Shown here in pieces: positions 1-8,813 of a DNA stretch of 64,000 bases. The first letter of the stretch is position 1. Every line of letters begins with the position of its first letter. The notes under the pieces were generated by a model, which did no database searches, was not told the DNA's origin, and saw only the letters and a list, made by a program, of their open reading frames with translations. Source of the DNA: Acidimicrobiales bacterium (GTDB lineage: Bacteria; Actinomycetota; Acidimicrobiia; Acidimicrobiales; Bog-793); NCBI GenBank assembly GCA_035294085.1, contig DATGLP010000023.1:98661-162660 (forward strand). Direction: 5' to 3'. A program made the translations under genes and the position numbers.

Positions 1-2631
1 GACCCGTGCCCGCTCGTGCGCATCGCCGGGCGCGCCGGGATCGAGCCGGTGGTGCGACTGCGCGCCGCGGCGGCCGCCTACGGTGCCTTCGCCGAGGAGC
101 GGGTGGTCGCCGCCGCGCGCGCCGCGCTCGGCGACCTCGACGCGGCCGGACGCACCGGTGCACTCGAGGACGTCGCCCAGCTCTCGCCGGCGCTCGCGCG
201 GCTCCTCGCGTCGGGCCGCCGGACCGCCGCGCTGCGCCTCGCCCGGGACGCGAGGCGCGCGCCCGGCTACCTCAGCTGCTCGACCGCCGACGGCGGGGAC
301 CTCGTCGCCGACCCGAGCGCGCTCCCCCTCCCCGACGGCGCCTGCCACCTCGCCGTCGTCCCCGACCTGCTCTGCGGGCTCGGCGACGACGACCTCGACG
401 CGGCGCTCGACGAGCTGCGGCGCGTCCTCGCCGACGGCGCGCGCCTCGAGGTGCGCGTCCCCAACCTCGAGCACGTGGCGCGCCAGGTCCTCGCCGACGG
501 CGACGTCGAGCGGGCGCTCACCGCCCTCTACGGGCCCGGACGCTTCGGGGCGCCCGACGCGCCGGGGCGCAACCGGACGGCGTTCAGCGCCTCGACGCTC
601 GCAGCCCTCCTCGAGGGCGCCGGCTTCACCCTCGAGTCGCTCGAGGCCGGCGCCGAGCTCGTGGCGCGCGCCCGCCGGGCGGAGCTGCGCGAGCGCCGCT
701 GCGACAGGCCGGCCCCGCTGCTGAGCGTCGCGTTCGTCGCGAGCGACGGGGACGGTGAGCGCCTCGCGGCGAGCCTGGACTCGCTCGCGAGCGAGCGCGC
801 GGTCGCCTTCGAGCTCCTCGTCCTCGCGAACGGACCATCGGCCCGGCTGCGCAGCGTGCTCGACGCGGTCGCGCTGGACGTCTCCCGGCTCGAGAGCGAG
901 GCACGCCTCTCCTTCGGGCGGGCGGCGAACCTCCTCGTCCGGGCCGCGCGCGCCGAGCTCGTCGTCCTCGCCGCCCCGGGTGTCGCCTTCGCGCCCGGGG
1001 CACTGGCGGCGCTCGTGCCGGCCTTCGAGGACGGCGACGTCGCGGGCGGCGCACCGCTCGTCGTCGACGCCGAGGGGGTCGTGCGCGCCACCGGGCTCGA
1101 GCTCGGCGCCGATCCCGACCGACCAGTCCTCTCGTGCCGCCCTCGCGGCGCCCTCGCCCGGCGCGACGCCGAGGCGGTCGTCGCCCCGAGCGACGTCGAC
1201 GCGCTCGTGCCCGGGTGCCTCGCGCTGCGGCGCTCGGCGCTGTCGCACGCCGGCGGCTTCGGCGCCCGATACGACGAGCTCGACGCGGTCGTGGACGTCT
1301 CCCTTCGCCTGCGCGCGCTCGGCTGGCGGCTGCGCTACGTCCCGAGCGCCGTCGCGACGGCGCCCGCCCTCCCGACGGAGGTCGACGCGAGCGAGCGGCT
1401 CGCCCGGCGGTGGGCCTCGCACCCGCTCCTCCCGCGACAGGTACGCGCGCCGCTGCGCCGCAGCGAGCTCCTACCCCAGAGCACCCTCGTCGATCGGGTG
1501 ATGGTGGGCAGCGGCCAGCTGCGCGTGCCGCCGCCCCGCCCCGGCGGCGTCAACCTCGTCGGCCGCTTCGACGCGTCCGGGGCTGCGAGCGGGCGCGCCC
1601 AGCGCCTCGGCGAAGCGCTCGCGTCGCTCGGGGTCGCGACCGCCCGCCTGCACTGCGGGGACGGCGCCGTGCGCCCGGTCGGCGGCGACGAGCCGCTCGC
1701 CTACGACACGACGCTGTTCTGCCTCGACCCCGCCGAGCTCTACGCCTTCCTCGCCGTCGTGGGCCTCGAGTCGCTGCGCGGGCGCTACACGATCGGCACG
1801 TGGCACTACCCCTTCGTCGAGCCCGCCGGCGACTGCGCCGGCCTCGCCCAGATGACGAACGAGCTGTGGGTGCCGAGCGAGTCGGCGCGTCGCGCCCTCG
1901 CCGCCGTGAGCGCGAAGCCCGTCCTGCGCATGCCACCGGCCATCGCCTGCCCCCGCCTTGCCGAACGCCACCGCGACGGCGCGACGTTCGTCGTCTCGGC
2001 CGTCGCGCAGCTCGGCACCGGCTCGGCCGGCGAGATCGCCCGTGCGAACCCGACGGGCGCGATCGAGGCCTTCCGCGCGGCCTTCCGCCGCGGCGAGGAC
2101 GCCGTCCTCGAGCTGCGCCTCGAGGGCGACAACACGGCGCGCGCGCTCGACGCCTGCGAGGCGGCCGCGGACGGCGACCCGCGGGTTCGCCTCCTCGCCG
2201 AGCCCGAGCCCGCAGGCGCAGCGCTCGAGCGGGGCGACTGCTTCCTCGGCCTCCAGCGCGCCTCCGCCTTCGAGCACCCGATCGCCGAGGCGATGGCGGC
2301 CGGCGTCCCGGTCGTCGCCGTCGCCCACGGCGGGCCGAGCGAGTACCTGCGGTCGGACAACGCCGAGAAGGTGGCCTTCTCGCTCGCGAGGACGACGAAG
2401 GCCCATCTGCCCTACCCGATCGGGGCGCCGTGGGCGGAGCCCGACGTCGCCGACGCGGCACGTCGTCTCCGCCTCGTCTTCGACGACCCGGCGCGCGCCC
2501 GGACCAAGGCGCGGCGCGCGAGGGCCGCGATCGCGAGCCGCTACGCGCCGCGCGTCGCCCACGGGGCGATCGGCGCCCGGCTCGCGGCGATCGCCGCGGC
2601 GCTGCGCGGCGAGGTGCGCGCCGCGGGCTAA
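1..2631 (+). CDS. Multidomain methyltransferase/glycosyltransferase (5' partial)
   Basis: The reading frame is open to the window edge, so the start probably lies upstream; the first start codon in view is a GTG at 16. Residues ~75-200 resemble a degenerate SAM-methyltransferase core (LPLPDGACHLAVV, then RRVLADGARLEVRVPN). Residues ~236-450 look like a family-2 glycosyltransferase (LSVAFVASDGDGERLAASL, then DALVPGCLALRRSAL). Residues ~510-860 look like a GT-B (family 4) domain ending in HPIAEAMAAGVPVVAVAHGG. Such chimeras build cell-surface or flagellin glycans. It sits directly before the flagellar locus, and its TAA stop forms part of the flgB promoter -35 element. A role in flagellin or filament glycosylation is inference from position. 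The exact sugar donor cannot be told. Confidence 0.8.
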   Translation, partial: DPCPLVRIAGRAGIEPVVRLRAAAAAYGAFAEERVVAAARAALGDLDAAGRTGALEDVAQLSPALARLLASGRRTAALRLARDARRAPGYLSCSTADGGDLVADPSALPLPDGACHLAVVPDLLCGLGDDDLDAALDELRRVLADGARLEVRVPNLEHVARQVLADGDVERALTALYGPGRFGAPDAPGRNRTAFSASTLAALLEGAGFTLESLEAGAELVARARRAELRERRCDRPAPLLSVAFVASDGDGERLAASLDSLASERAVAFELLVLANGPSARLRSVLDAVALDVSRLESEARLSFGRAANLLVRAARAELVVLAAPGVAFAPGALAALVPAFEDGDVAGGAPLVVDAEGVVRATGLELGADPDRPVLSCRPRGALARRDAEAVVAPSDVDALVPGCLALRRSALSHAGGFGARYDELDAVVDVSLRLRALGWRLRYVPSAVATAPALPTEVDASERLARRWASHPLLPRQVRAPLRRSELLPQSTLVDRVMVGSGQLRVPPPRPGGVNLVGRFDASGAASGRAQRLGEALASLGVATARLHCGDGAVRPVGGDEPLAYDTTLFCLDPAELYAFLAVVGLESLRGRYTIGTWHYPFVEPAGDCAGLAQMTNELWVPSESARRALAAVSAKPVLRMPPAIACPRLAERHRDGATFVVSAVAQLGTGSAGEIARANPTGAIEAFRAAFRRGEDAVLELRLEGDNTARALDACEAAADGDPRVRLLAEPEPAGAALERGDCFLGLQRASAFEHPIAEAMAAGVPVVAVAHGGPSEYLRSDNAEKVAFSLARTTKAHLPYPIGAPWAEPDVADAARRLRLVFDDPARARTKARRARAAIASRYAPRVAHGAIGARLAAIAAALRGEVRAAG

Positions 2632-2656
2632 AGCCGGGCCGCCGAAGCGCCGTTAG
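2629..2656 (+). promoter_or_regulatory. sigma-28-like promoter of the flgB operon
   Basis: TAAAGCCG, a 12-base spacer, then GCCGTTAG. This resembles the flagellar sigma-28/SigD consensus (TAAAGTTT-N11-GCCGATAA). The same two blocks with the same 12-base spacer precede flbD, flhA, fliD and a methyltransferase gene at 49.5 kb. The -10 block ends 83 bases before the flgB start. The first three bases of the -35 are the stop codon of the preceding glycosyltransferase. Confidence 0.75.
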
Positions 2657-2739
2657 GTGAGCGGCAACTGGGGGCGCAGGGACTGCGCCCCCGCGGCGGC
2701 CACGGACGGCCTCGTCGCTGACACCGTCTGGAGCCGCGC

Positions 2740-3078
2740 ATGGCCGACGCACTGGAAGCGATCCGGATCCTCAACTTCGCGCTCGACGCGATCGAGCAGC
2801 GCCAGCAGGTCATCGCCAACAACGTGGCGAACGAGGCGACGCCGGGGTTCACGGCGTCGGTCGTCACCTTCGAGGGCTCCCTCGCGCACGCGCTCGCGAC
2901 GGGGGGGACCGCGTCGGCGCAGATCCTGCCCGAAGCCCTCGCGCCCGGGGCGGACGGCAACAACGTCAGCCTCGCCGCGGAGCTCTCGCTCGAGAGCGCG
3001 ACGAACCTCGAGAACCAGTCGGTCGCGAACTCGATCACGGGCGAGCTCACGCTGCTCCAGACGGCCATCGAGGGCTAG
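2740..3078 (+). CDS. flgB: Flagellar basal-body rod protein FlgB
   Basis: A 112-residue proximal rod protein, exported through the flagellar type III apparatus and built into the periplasmic rod. It shows the family's N-terminal rod signature (QQVIANNVANEATPGF, residues ~22-37) and the C-terminal coiled part (NLENQSVANSITGELTLLQTAI). It is slightly shorter than typical FlgB (~130 residues). The ATG was chosen because the rod motif lies the usual distance from it. It is the first gene after the sigma-28-like promoter and is followed after 19 bases by flgC, the standard flgB-flgC-fliE order. Confidence 0.93.
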   Translation: MADALEAIRILNFALDAIEQRQQVIANNVANEATPGFTASVVTFEGSLAHALATGGTASAQILPEALAPGADGNNVSLAAELSLESATNLENQSVANSITGELTLLQTAIEG

Positions 3079-3097
3079 GCAGCGGAGGCGCCCAACG

Positions 3098-3502
3098 ATG
3101 TCGATGTACCCGTCCATCTCCATCGCCGGCAGCGGTCTCGTCGTGGACCAGACCTGGCTCGACGTCATCGGCGGCAACGTCGCCAACGCCGACGACGTCG
3201 CGACCCCCGGCCGGCCCGTCTACCGCCCCGAGGAGGTCGTCGCCGAGGCGGTCCCCTCGGCCGACGGGGCAGGCGCCGGCGTCGCCGTCGTCGAGGTCGC
3301 CGCCTCGGGCGCGAGCGGGACGGCGACCTACGACCCGTCGAACCCGCTCGCCGACCGGCGCGGCATGGTCGTCACCCCCGCCGTCTCGATCGGGCACGAG
3401 CTCGTCGCTCTCGTCGAGGCGCAGGCGAGCTACGAGGCGAACGCCACGGTGCTCCAGCACGCCGACACGGCCTACAAGGCGATCCTCGACATCCACGCGT
3501 GA
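3098..3502 (+). CDS. flgC: Flagellar basal-body rod protein FlgC
   Basis: A 134-residue proximal rod protein. The N-terminus carries the rod/hook signature in a drifted form (WLDVIGGNVANADDVATPG). The C-terminal block EAQASYEANATVLQHADTAY is the conserved FlgBC/FlgG-type terminal helix that packs inside the axial structure. The ATG at 3098 gives normal FlgC length; the longer frame upstream is shadow coding over flgB. Its stop codon overlaps the possible GTG start of fliE. Confidence 0.93.
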   Translation: MSMYPSISIAGSGLVVDQTWLDVIGGNVANADDVATPGRPVYRPEEVVAEAVPSADGAGAGVAVVEVAASGASGTATYDPSNPLADRRGMVVTPAVSIGHELVALVEAQASYEANATVLQHADTAYKAILDIHA

Positions 3503-3504
3503 CC

Positions 3505-3816
3505 ATGGCCATCCCCCCCATCCCTGCCATCCCCCCGATCCCCTCGCCGGCCGCCCCGGGCACGCTCGCCGGCGTGCCCGGGGCGGCGACGGGAACGGCC
3601 GGCGACTTCGCGAGCGTCCTCGGCCAGGCGATCGACGGGCTGAACGCGACGGTGCAGAACGCCGACAACCTCGCCCTCGCGGGGGCGACCGGCGCGGCGA
3701 ACGTCGCGGACGTGACCGTCGCGTCGACCGAGGCGCAGCTCGCCGTCGACCTCGCCACCCAGCTGCGGGACCGGGCGGTCCAGGCGTTCAACACGATCAT
3801 GTCGATGAGCACCTGA
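3505..3816 (+). CDS. fliE: Flagellar hook-basal body protein FliE
   Basis: FliE links the MS ring to the rod. The protein has 103 residues from the ATG at 3505; a GTG at 3499, overlapping the flgC stop, would add two residues. The N-terminus is low-complexity proline/isoleucine repeats (IPPIPAIPPIPSP), unusual for FliE. The rest is the conserved helical domain FASVLGQAIDGLN...EAQLAVDLATQLRDRAVQAFNTIM. Position between flgC and fliF is the standard one. Confidence 0.9.
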   Translation: MAIPPIPAIPPIPSPAAPGTLAGVPGAATGTAGDFASVLGQAIDGLNATVQNADNLALAGATGAANVADVTVASTEAQLAVDLATQLRDRAVQAFNTIMSMST

Positions 3817-3825
3817 GGGGCAGCC

Positions 3826-5421
3826 GTGGCTCTCCGCCCGCTCGACAACGCCCGCGTCTCGAGCGCGCTCGAGCGCGCCCGGCGCACCTTCGGCGCCTTC
3901 ACGCCCGGCCAGAAGGCGGTGACCGGTCTCGGGCTCGTCGGCCTCGTCGTCGCCGGCCTGCTCTTCGCCTCCCGCGCCTCGGCACCGACCTACACGACGC
4001 TGTTCGCCAACCTCCAGCCCCAGAGCGCCGGCGCGGTGACCCAGAAGCTCACCGCCGACCACGTCCCCTACGAGCTCGCGGACGGCGGGACGACGGTCCT
4101 CGTGCCCCAGGCGGACGTCAACCAGGAGCGCATCAGCCTCGCCGAGGCCGGGCTGCCGTCCGGCGGGACGATCACCTTCCAGACCCTCGCCCAGACCGGG
4201 ATCACCTCCTCGCAGTTCGTGCAGAACGTCGACTACCAGCAGGCGCTCGAAGGCCAGCTCGCCGGGACGATCGAGTCGATCCAGGGGGTCCAGGGCGCCC
4301 AGGTCTCCCTCGTCATGCCGGACACGACGAGCTTCGTGCTCGGCAACAGCCAGACGCCGAGCGCCTCGGTGCTCGTCGACCTGGCCGCGGGTGCGAGCCT
4401 CACGCCGGGCCAGGTGCAGGCGATCGTGCACCTCGTCGCCTCGGCCGTGCCCTCGCTCAGCCCCGACAACGTCACCGTCGTCGACAACAGCGGCGACGTG
4501 CTGTCGGCGCCGGGCGTCGACAGCTCGGCGAGCGCCGACAGCCAGCAGACGACCGCCTACGACGACGCGCTCGCCGCCTCGCTCACGGCGCTGCTCACGC
4601 GGGTCGTCGGTCCGGGCAACGCGGCCGTCGCCGTCCACGCGGTGCTCGACTTCAACCAGGTGAGCACGACGACGAACGGCCTCGAGACGGGACCCAACGG
4701 CCGGGCGCTCACCGCGACGACGAGCCAGAGCTCGACCCGCCAGACCTTCAGCGGCTCCGGCGCCCAGGCGGCCGGGGTGCTCGGGTCCACGGCACCGGTG
4801 ACCCCGAGCGGCCAGTCCGGCCGCTACTCGTCCACCCAGAGCCAGGTCACGAACGCGGTGGGCCAGGTGGTCACCACCGTGAAGCAGGCGCCGGGACAGG
4901 TCGAGCGCACGTCGGTGGCCGTCCTGCTCAACGCCGGTCACCTCGGCGCCGCTCGCCTCGGCGCGATCCGCAGCCTCGTGAGCGCGGCCGCCGGCCTCGA
5001 CCCGCGGCGGGGCGACTCCCTGGTCGTGAGCGCGCTCCCCTTCTCGCACCCGGCGGCGGTCCAGGCGGGCCGCCAGTCGATCCTCGCCAAGGCGCGCGCC
5101 GTCGCACCGAGCGGCGCGCTCGTCCTGCTCATCCTCGTCCTCTTCGCGCTGGCGCTGCGCTTCGCGCGCCGCAGGCGGCCGCAGTTCGAGGAGATCGACG
5201 TCTCCGCCCTCGAGCTCCCGAGCCCGGCCGCGGACGTCGACACCCGTGAGCTGCCGGCGACGCCGGCTCCCCAGGCGCTCGCACCCGCGACCGGCACCGT
5301 GCCCGCCGACGTCGGCGACTTCATCCGCACGAGCCCCGACGAGGTCGCCCAGCTGATGCGCCTGTGGGCCCAGGAGCGGCCCGGCGCGAGCGCGCAGCTC
5401 GGCGGCGGAGGTCCGCGATGA
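3826..5421 (+). CDS. fliF: Flagellar MS-ring protein FliF
   Basis: A 531-residue inner-membrane MS-ring subunit. The first membrane segment is at ~32-50 (VTGLGLVGLVVAGLLFASR). Next come the ring-building YscJ/FliF domain (TTLFANLQPQSAGAVTQKL, then ESIQGVQGAQVSLVMP), a variable periplasmic region, a second membrane segment at ~427-446 (APSGALVLLILVLFALALRF), and a cytoplasmic tail ending in DEVAQLMRLWAQE, the usual place of FliG binding. The GTG start follows a GAGGGGC ribosome site. The 3' end overlaps fliG in an ATGA junction, so the two partners are translationally coupled. Confidence 0.95.
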   Translation: MALRPLDNARVSSALERARRTFGAFTPGQKAVTGLGLVGLVVAGLLFASRASAPTYTTLFANLQPQSAGAVTQKLTADHVPYELADGGTTVLVPQADVNQERISLAEAGLPSGGTITFQTLAQTGITSSQFVQNVDYQQALEGQLAGTIESIQGVQGAQVSLVMPDTTSFVLGNSQTPSASVLVDLAAGASLTPGQVQAIVHLVASAVPSLSPDNVTVVDNSGDVLSAPGVDSSASADSQQTTAYDDALAASLTALLTRVVGPGNAAVAVHAVLDFNQVSTTTNGLETGPNGRALTATTSQSSTRQTFSGSGAQAAGVLGSTAPVTPSGQSGRYSSTQSQVTNAVGQVVTTVKQAPGQVERTSVAVLLNAGHLGAARLGAIRSLVSAAAGLDPRRGDSLVVSALPFSHPAAVQAGRQSILAKARAVAPSGALVLLILVLFALALRFARRRRPQFEEIDVSALELPSPAADVDTRELPATPAPQALAPATGTVPADVGDFIRTSPDEVAQLMRLWAQERPGASAQLGGGGPR

Positions 5422-6494
5422 GCCAGGTCGCCGGCGACCAGCGACCCGCCGCGAGCCCTGAGCCGCCGGCGGCGGCGGGCACGGCCCGCCTCGACCAGCT
5501 GAGCGGCCGCCAGCGCGTCGCGATCGTCCTCGCCCAGCTGCCGACGGCGCACTCCGCGGCCATCTTGCGGGCGCTCGGGGACGAGGAGGCGATCGCCCTC
5601 ACGACCGAGATCGCCTCGCTCCCCCCGCTCGACGAGGCCGTCGTCGCGCAGGTCGTGCGCGAGTTCGTGCAGCGCCTGCAGGCGACTCGCTCGGTGGGCC
5701 AGGGCGGCCTCGACCGGGCGCGCGCGCTGCTCACCGAGCTCGTCGGCGCCCAGCGAGCCGAGGCGGTCCTCGCCCAGCTGCGCGGCAAGGACGCCGTCGG
5801 GCCCCTCGCCTTCCTCTCGCACGCAGACCCCGCGCACGTGGTCCCGTTCCTCCTCGACGAGCACCCCCAGACGATCGCCGTCGTGCTCGCCCACCTGCCG
5901 GCGGCAGACGCCGCCCGGATCCTCAACGCGCTGCCCGCGCACTTCCGCAACGAGGTCGTGCTGCGCATCGCGCGCATGGACCGCGTGCCGCCCGAGGCCA
6001 TCAGCCAGGCGGCAGGCCAGCTGGCGAGCAAGCTGCGCGGCCTCATCTCCGCCGGCAGCTCGGTGCCCGGGGGCATCCCCTCGCTCGTCGAGATCCTCAA
6101 CTGCGCCGACGCCTCGACCGAGAAGCAGGTGCTCGGCGATCTCGAGGCGCGCGATCCCGAGCTCGCCGAGGCGGTCCGGGCCCGGATGTTCACCTTCGAG
6201 GACGTGCTTCGCCTCGACGACCGGACGCTGCAGCTCGTCTTCCGCTCCGTGACGATCGGCGACCTCGCCCTCGCCGTCAAGGGCGCGGGCGACGACCCGC
6301 AGGTGCGCGAGCGGATCCGCTCGAACCTCTCCGAGCGCGCCGCGGCCGAGCTCGACGAGGAGCTCGAGGTGCTCGGACCGGTGCGCCTGTCGATGGTCGA
6401 CGCCGCCCAGGCGAGCATCGTGCGCGTCGTGCGCGAGCTCGAGGCCGACGGCACGATCGTCATCGCCCGGCCGACCGACGAGGTGATCGCGTGA
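5418..6494 (+). CDS. fliG: Flagellar motor switch protein FliG
   Basis: A 358-residue rotor protein of the C ring that contacts FliF, FliM and the stator. The middle domain has the FliM-binding EHPQTIAVVLAHLP motif. The C-terminal torque domain has the charged helix region FTFEDVLRLDDRTLQLVFRSV. The ATG overlapping the fliF stop was chosen over a longer upstream frame because the conserved part begins LDQLSGRQRVAIVLAQLP about 30 residues in. Length fits the family (330-350) plus a short Ala/Pro-rich leader. Confidence 0.95.
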   Translation: MSQVAGDQRPAASPEPPAAAGTARLDQLSGRQRVAIVLAQLPTAHSAAILRALGDEEAIALTTEIASLPPLDEAVVAQVVREFVQRLQATRSVGQGGLDRARALLTELVGAQRAEAVLAQLRGKDAVGPLAFLSHADPAHVVPFLLDEHPQTIAVVLAHLPAADAARILNALPAHFRNEVVLRIARMDRVPPEAISQAAGQLASKLRGLISAGSSVPGGIPSLVEILNCADASTEKQVLGDLEARDPELAEAVRARMFTFEDVLRLDDRTLQLVFRSVTIGDLALAVKGAGDDPQVRERIRSNLSERAAAELDEELEVLGPVRLSMVDAAQASIVRVVRELEADGTIVIARPTDEVIA

Positions 6495-7066
6495 GGACGG
6501 CGTCGGTCATCAAGGCGGGCCCCGCCCTCGACGCCGTGCGCGCCGGCGAGCTCGAGGCGTTGCCGGCGTCGAGCGCGGACGCCCGCGCGGCCGCCGTGGC
6601 CGCCGGCTACGAGGAGGGCCGTCAGCGAGCCGCCGTCGAGCTCGAGCAGGAGCGCCAGGCGCTGCGCCGGCGGGCCGACGAGGAGCTCCGGCGCGCACTC
6701 GGCGCCCTCGAGGCCGCCCACGACGAGCTGGCGGCGCGCTTTCGCCAGGCGACGCGCGACCTCGAGGACGCCGTCGCGTCGCTCGTCGTCGACATCGCCC
6801 GCGCCGTGTTGCGCCGCGAGGTCGCCTGCGGGGCCGACGCGCTCGCGCGTGCCCTGTCCCTCGCCGGGGATCGGCCCGGCGCCATCGTGCGGCTGAATCC
6901 CGCCGACCTGCCGACCGAGGCGTCGGTGCACAGCGGGCTCGAGCTGCGCGCCGATGCTTCGGTCGCCCCCGGCGGCTTCGAGCTCGAGGTCGGCGAGACG
7001 CTCGTCGACGGCCGCATCGAGACGGCGCTCGAGCGCGTCCGGGCGGTCCTCGAGGGGGCGCGATGA
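6491..7066 (+). CDS. fliH: Flagellar export ATPase regulator FliH
   Basis: A 191-residue protein of the FliH/YscL type, which holds the export ATPase FliI at the export gate. The middle is a long Glu/Arg/Ala coiled coil (residues ~40-100, EEGRQRAAVELEQERQALRR). The C-terminal domain has the conserved form VASLVVDIARAVLRREV...VRLNPADL...GGFELEVGETLVDGRIETAL. The GTG start overlaps the fliG stop and the end overlaps fliI by ATGA. The protein diverges strongly from enteric FliH, but position and domain leave little doubt. Confidence 0.9.
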   Translation: MRTASVIKAGPALDAVRAGELEALPASSADARAAAVAAGYEEGRQRAAVELEQERQALRRRADEELRRALGALEAAHDELAARFRQATRDLEDAVASLVVDIARAVLRREVACGADALARALSLAGDRPGAIVRLNPADLPTEASVHSGLELRADASVAPGGFELEVGETLVDGRIETALERVRAVLEGAR

Positions 7067-8382
7067 GGGCGCTCGTCGAGCGGCGAGGCGCGCTCCTCGC
7101 GGCCTGCCAGCCGGTCACCTACGGCCGCATCCGGCGCATGGTCGGGACCTCGATCGAGGTGGGCGGCCTCGACGCGGCGATCGGCGACTGCTGCCTGCTC
7201 CACGGCGCGACCTCGGTGGTCCCCGCCGAGGTCGTCGCCCTCGGGGAGGGCGCGGTGACCTGCCTCCCGCTCGGCGAGACGCGGGGGCTGCGCGCCGGCG
7301 CCCTCGCCGAGGCCACGGGGGGGCCGCTGCTCGCCCCGGTCGGCGACGGGCTCCTCGGGCGAGTCCTCGACGGGCTCGGACGCCCGATCGACGGCGGCGG
7401 AGCCCTCGTCGGCGTCGAGCAGGCCACCATCGACCACCCCGCCCCGCACCCCCTCCGGCGCCGCGCCGTGAGCGAGCAGCTCGCGCTCGGCGTGCGCGCC
7501 ATCGACGCGATGCTCCCGTGCGGCAAGGGGCAGCGCCTCGGCATCTTCGCCGGGTCGGGCGTCGGCAAGTCCTCCCTGCTGTCGATGATCACCCGCAACA
7601 CCGCAGCCGACGCCGTCGTCGTCGCGCTCGTCGGCGAGCGGGGGAGGGAGGTCGCCGAGCTCGTCGAGCGCGACCTCGCCAGCGCGCTCGAGCGCGCCGT
7701 CGTCGTCGTGGCCACCTCCGACGCCCCCGCGCTCGTGCGACTGCGAGCCGCCTTCCTCGCGACGCGCATCGCCGAGTGGTTCCGAGACCGCGGGCGGGAC
7801 GTGCTGCTGCTCATGGACTCGCTGACGCGCTGCGCGATGGCGCAGCGCGAGGTCGGCCTCGCCGCCGGCGAGCCCCCGGCGACGAGGGGCTACCCGCCGA
7901 GCGTCTTCGGACTGCTCCCCCGCCTCCTCGAGCGCGCCGGCACCGACGAGCGCGGCTCGATCACCGGTCTGTACACGGTCCTCGTCGAGGGCGACGACAT
8001 GAACGAGCCGATCGCCGACGCGAGCCGGTCGATCCTCGACGGCCACCTCCAGCTCTCGCGCGCCCTCGCCGAGTCCGGGCACTACCCCGCGATCGACGTG
8101 CTCGGGTCGGTCTCGCGCGTCGCCCCGGCGATCACCGACCCCTCCACGCGTGCGGCCGCGCTCGCGATCCGCCGGCTGCTCGCCGCCTACCGCGACGCCA
8201 GAGACCTCGTCGAGATCGGCGCGTACGTGCCCGGCACGAACCCGCTCGTCGACGCCGCCATCGCCGCCAAGCCCGAGATCGACCGCTTCTGCCGCCAGGG
8301 ACTCGACGAGGCCTCGACGGCCGCAGAGGCGCGCGAGGGCCTCGCGCGCCTCGCCGCCTGCTACCCGGAGGCCCTGCCGTGA
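7063..8382 (+). CDS. fliI: Flagellum-specific ATPase FliI
   Basis: A 439-residue F1-like ATPase that powers or primes flagellar type III export. It shows the Walker A loop GSGVGKSSLL (~165), Walker B DVLLLMDSLTRCAMAQREV (~245-265), and the family blocks GRPIDGGG and GLYTVLVEGDDMNEPIAD. The ATG overlaps the fliH stop. Length matches family members (430-460). The gene is overlapped at its 3' end by fliJ. Confidence 0.97.
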   Translation: MRALVERRGALLAACQPVTYGRIRRMVGTSIEVGGLDAAIGDCCLLHGATSVVPAEVVALGEGAVTCLPLGETRGLRAGALAEATGGPLLAPVGDGLLGRVLDGLGRPIDGGGALVGVEQATIDHPAPHPLRRRAVSEQLALGVRAIDAMLPCGKGQRLGIFAGSGVGKSSLLSMITRNTAADAVVVALVGERGREVAELVERDLASALERAVVVVATSDAPALVRLRAAFLATRIAEWFRDRGRDVLLLMDSLTRCAMAQREVGLAAGEPPATRGYPPSVFGLLPRLLERAGTDERGSITGLYTVLVEGDDMNEPIADASRSILDGHLQLSRALAESGHYPAIDVLGSVSRVAPAITDPSTRAAALAIRRLLAAYRDARDLVEIGAYVPGTNPLVDAAIAAKPEIDRFCRQGLDEASTAAEAREGLARLAACYPEALP

Positions 8383-8813
8383 CGGGGCGGCGCTCCCGCC
8401 TCGCGACCGTCCTGCGCGTCCGGCGCGTCGAGGAGACGCTCGCGCGCGCCCGCCTCGCCGGCGCGGCGGGACGCCTCGCGGCGGCCGCCCAGCAGGAGGC
8501 CGCCGCCGCTGCCGCCTACCGAGAGCTGCCGACGGAGCTGCCGCCGATAGGCGCGGCGGCCTTCGCCGCCTTCCGAGCGCGCGCCGCCTCCCTCGGGCGC
8601 GCCGCCTACGGCGCGTCGCAGCGCCGCCGCGCGCGCGCCGACGAGGTCGACGCGGCGCGCGCCGCGCTGCGGGCAGCCGAATCGAGGGTGGCCGTGCTCG
8701 AGCGCCGGGAGGCGGCCGGCCGTGAGGCAGCCCGGCGCCTGCTCGAGCGAGCCGACGCCGCGGCGGTCGAGGACCTCGCCGCGCACCGCCACGCGAGGAG
8801 GCCGTCCCAGTGA
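8379..8813 (+). CDS. fliJ: Flagellar export protein FliJ
   Basis: A 144-residue, almost entirely helical, Arg/Ala/Glu-rich protein matching the FliJ coiled-coil chaperone-escort. It begins RRSRLATVLRVRRVEETLARARL, the FliJ pattern (FxLxxVLRxRxxxExxA). The GTG overlaps the fliI stop; the longer frame upstream is an antisense-like shadow of fliI. Sequence identity within this family is low everywhere, so the call rests on composition, size and the fliH-fliI-fliJ order. Confidence 0.85.
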   Translation: MTGRRSRLATVLRVRRVEETLARARLAGAAGRLAAAAQQEAAAAAAYRELPTELPPIGAAAFAAFRARAASLGRAAYGASQRRRARADEVDAARAALRAAESRVAVLERREAAGREAARRLLERADAAAVEDLAAHRHARRPSQ

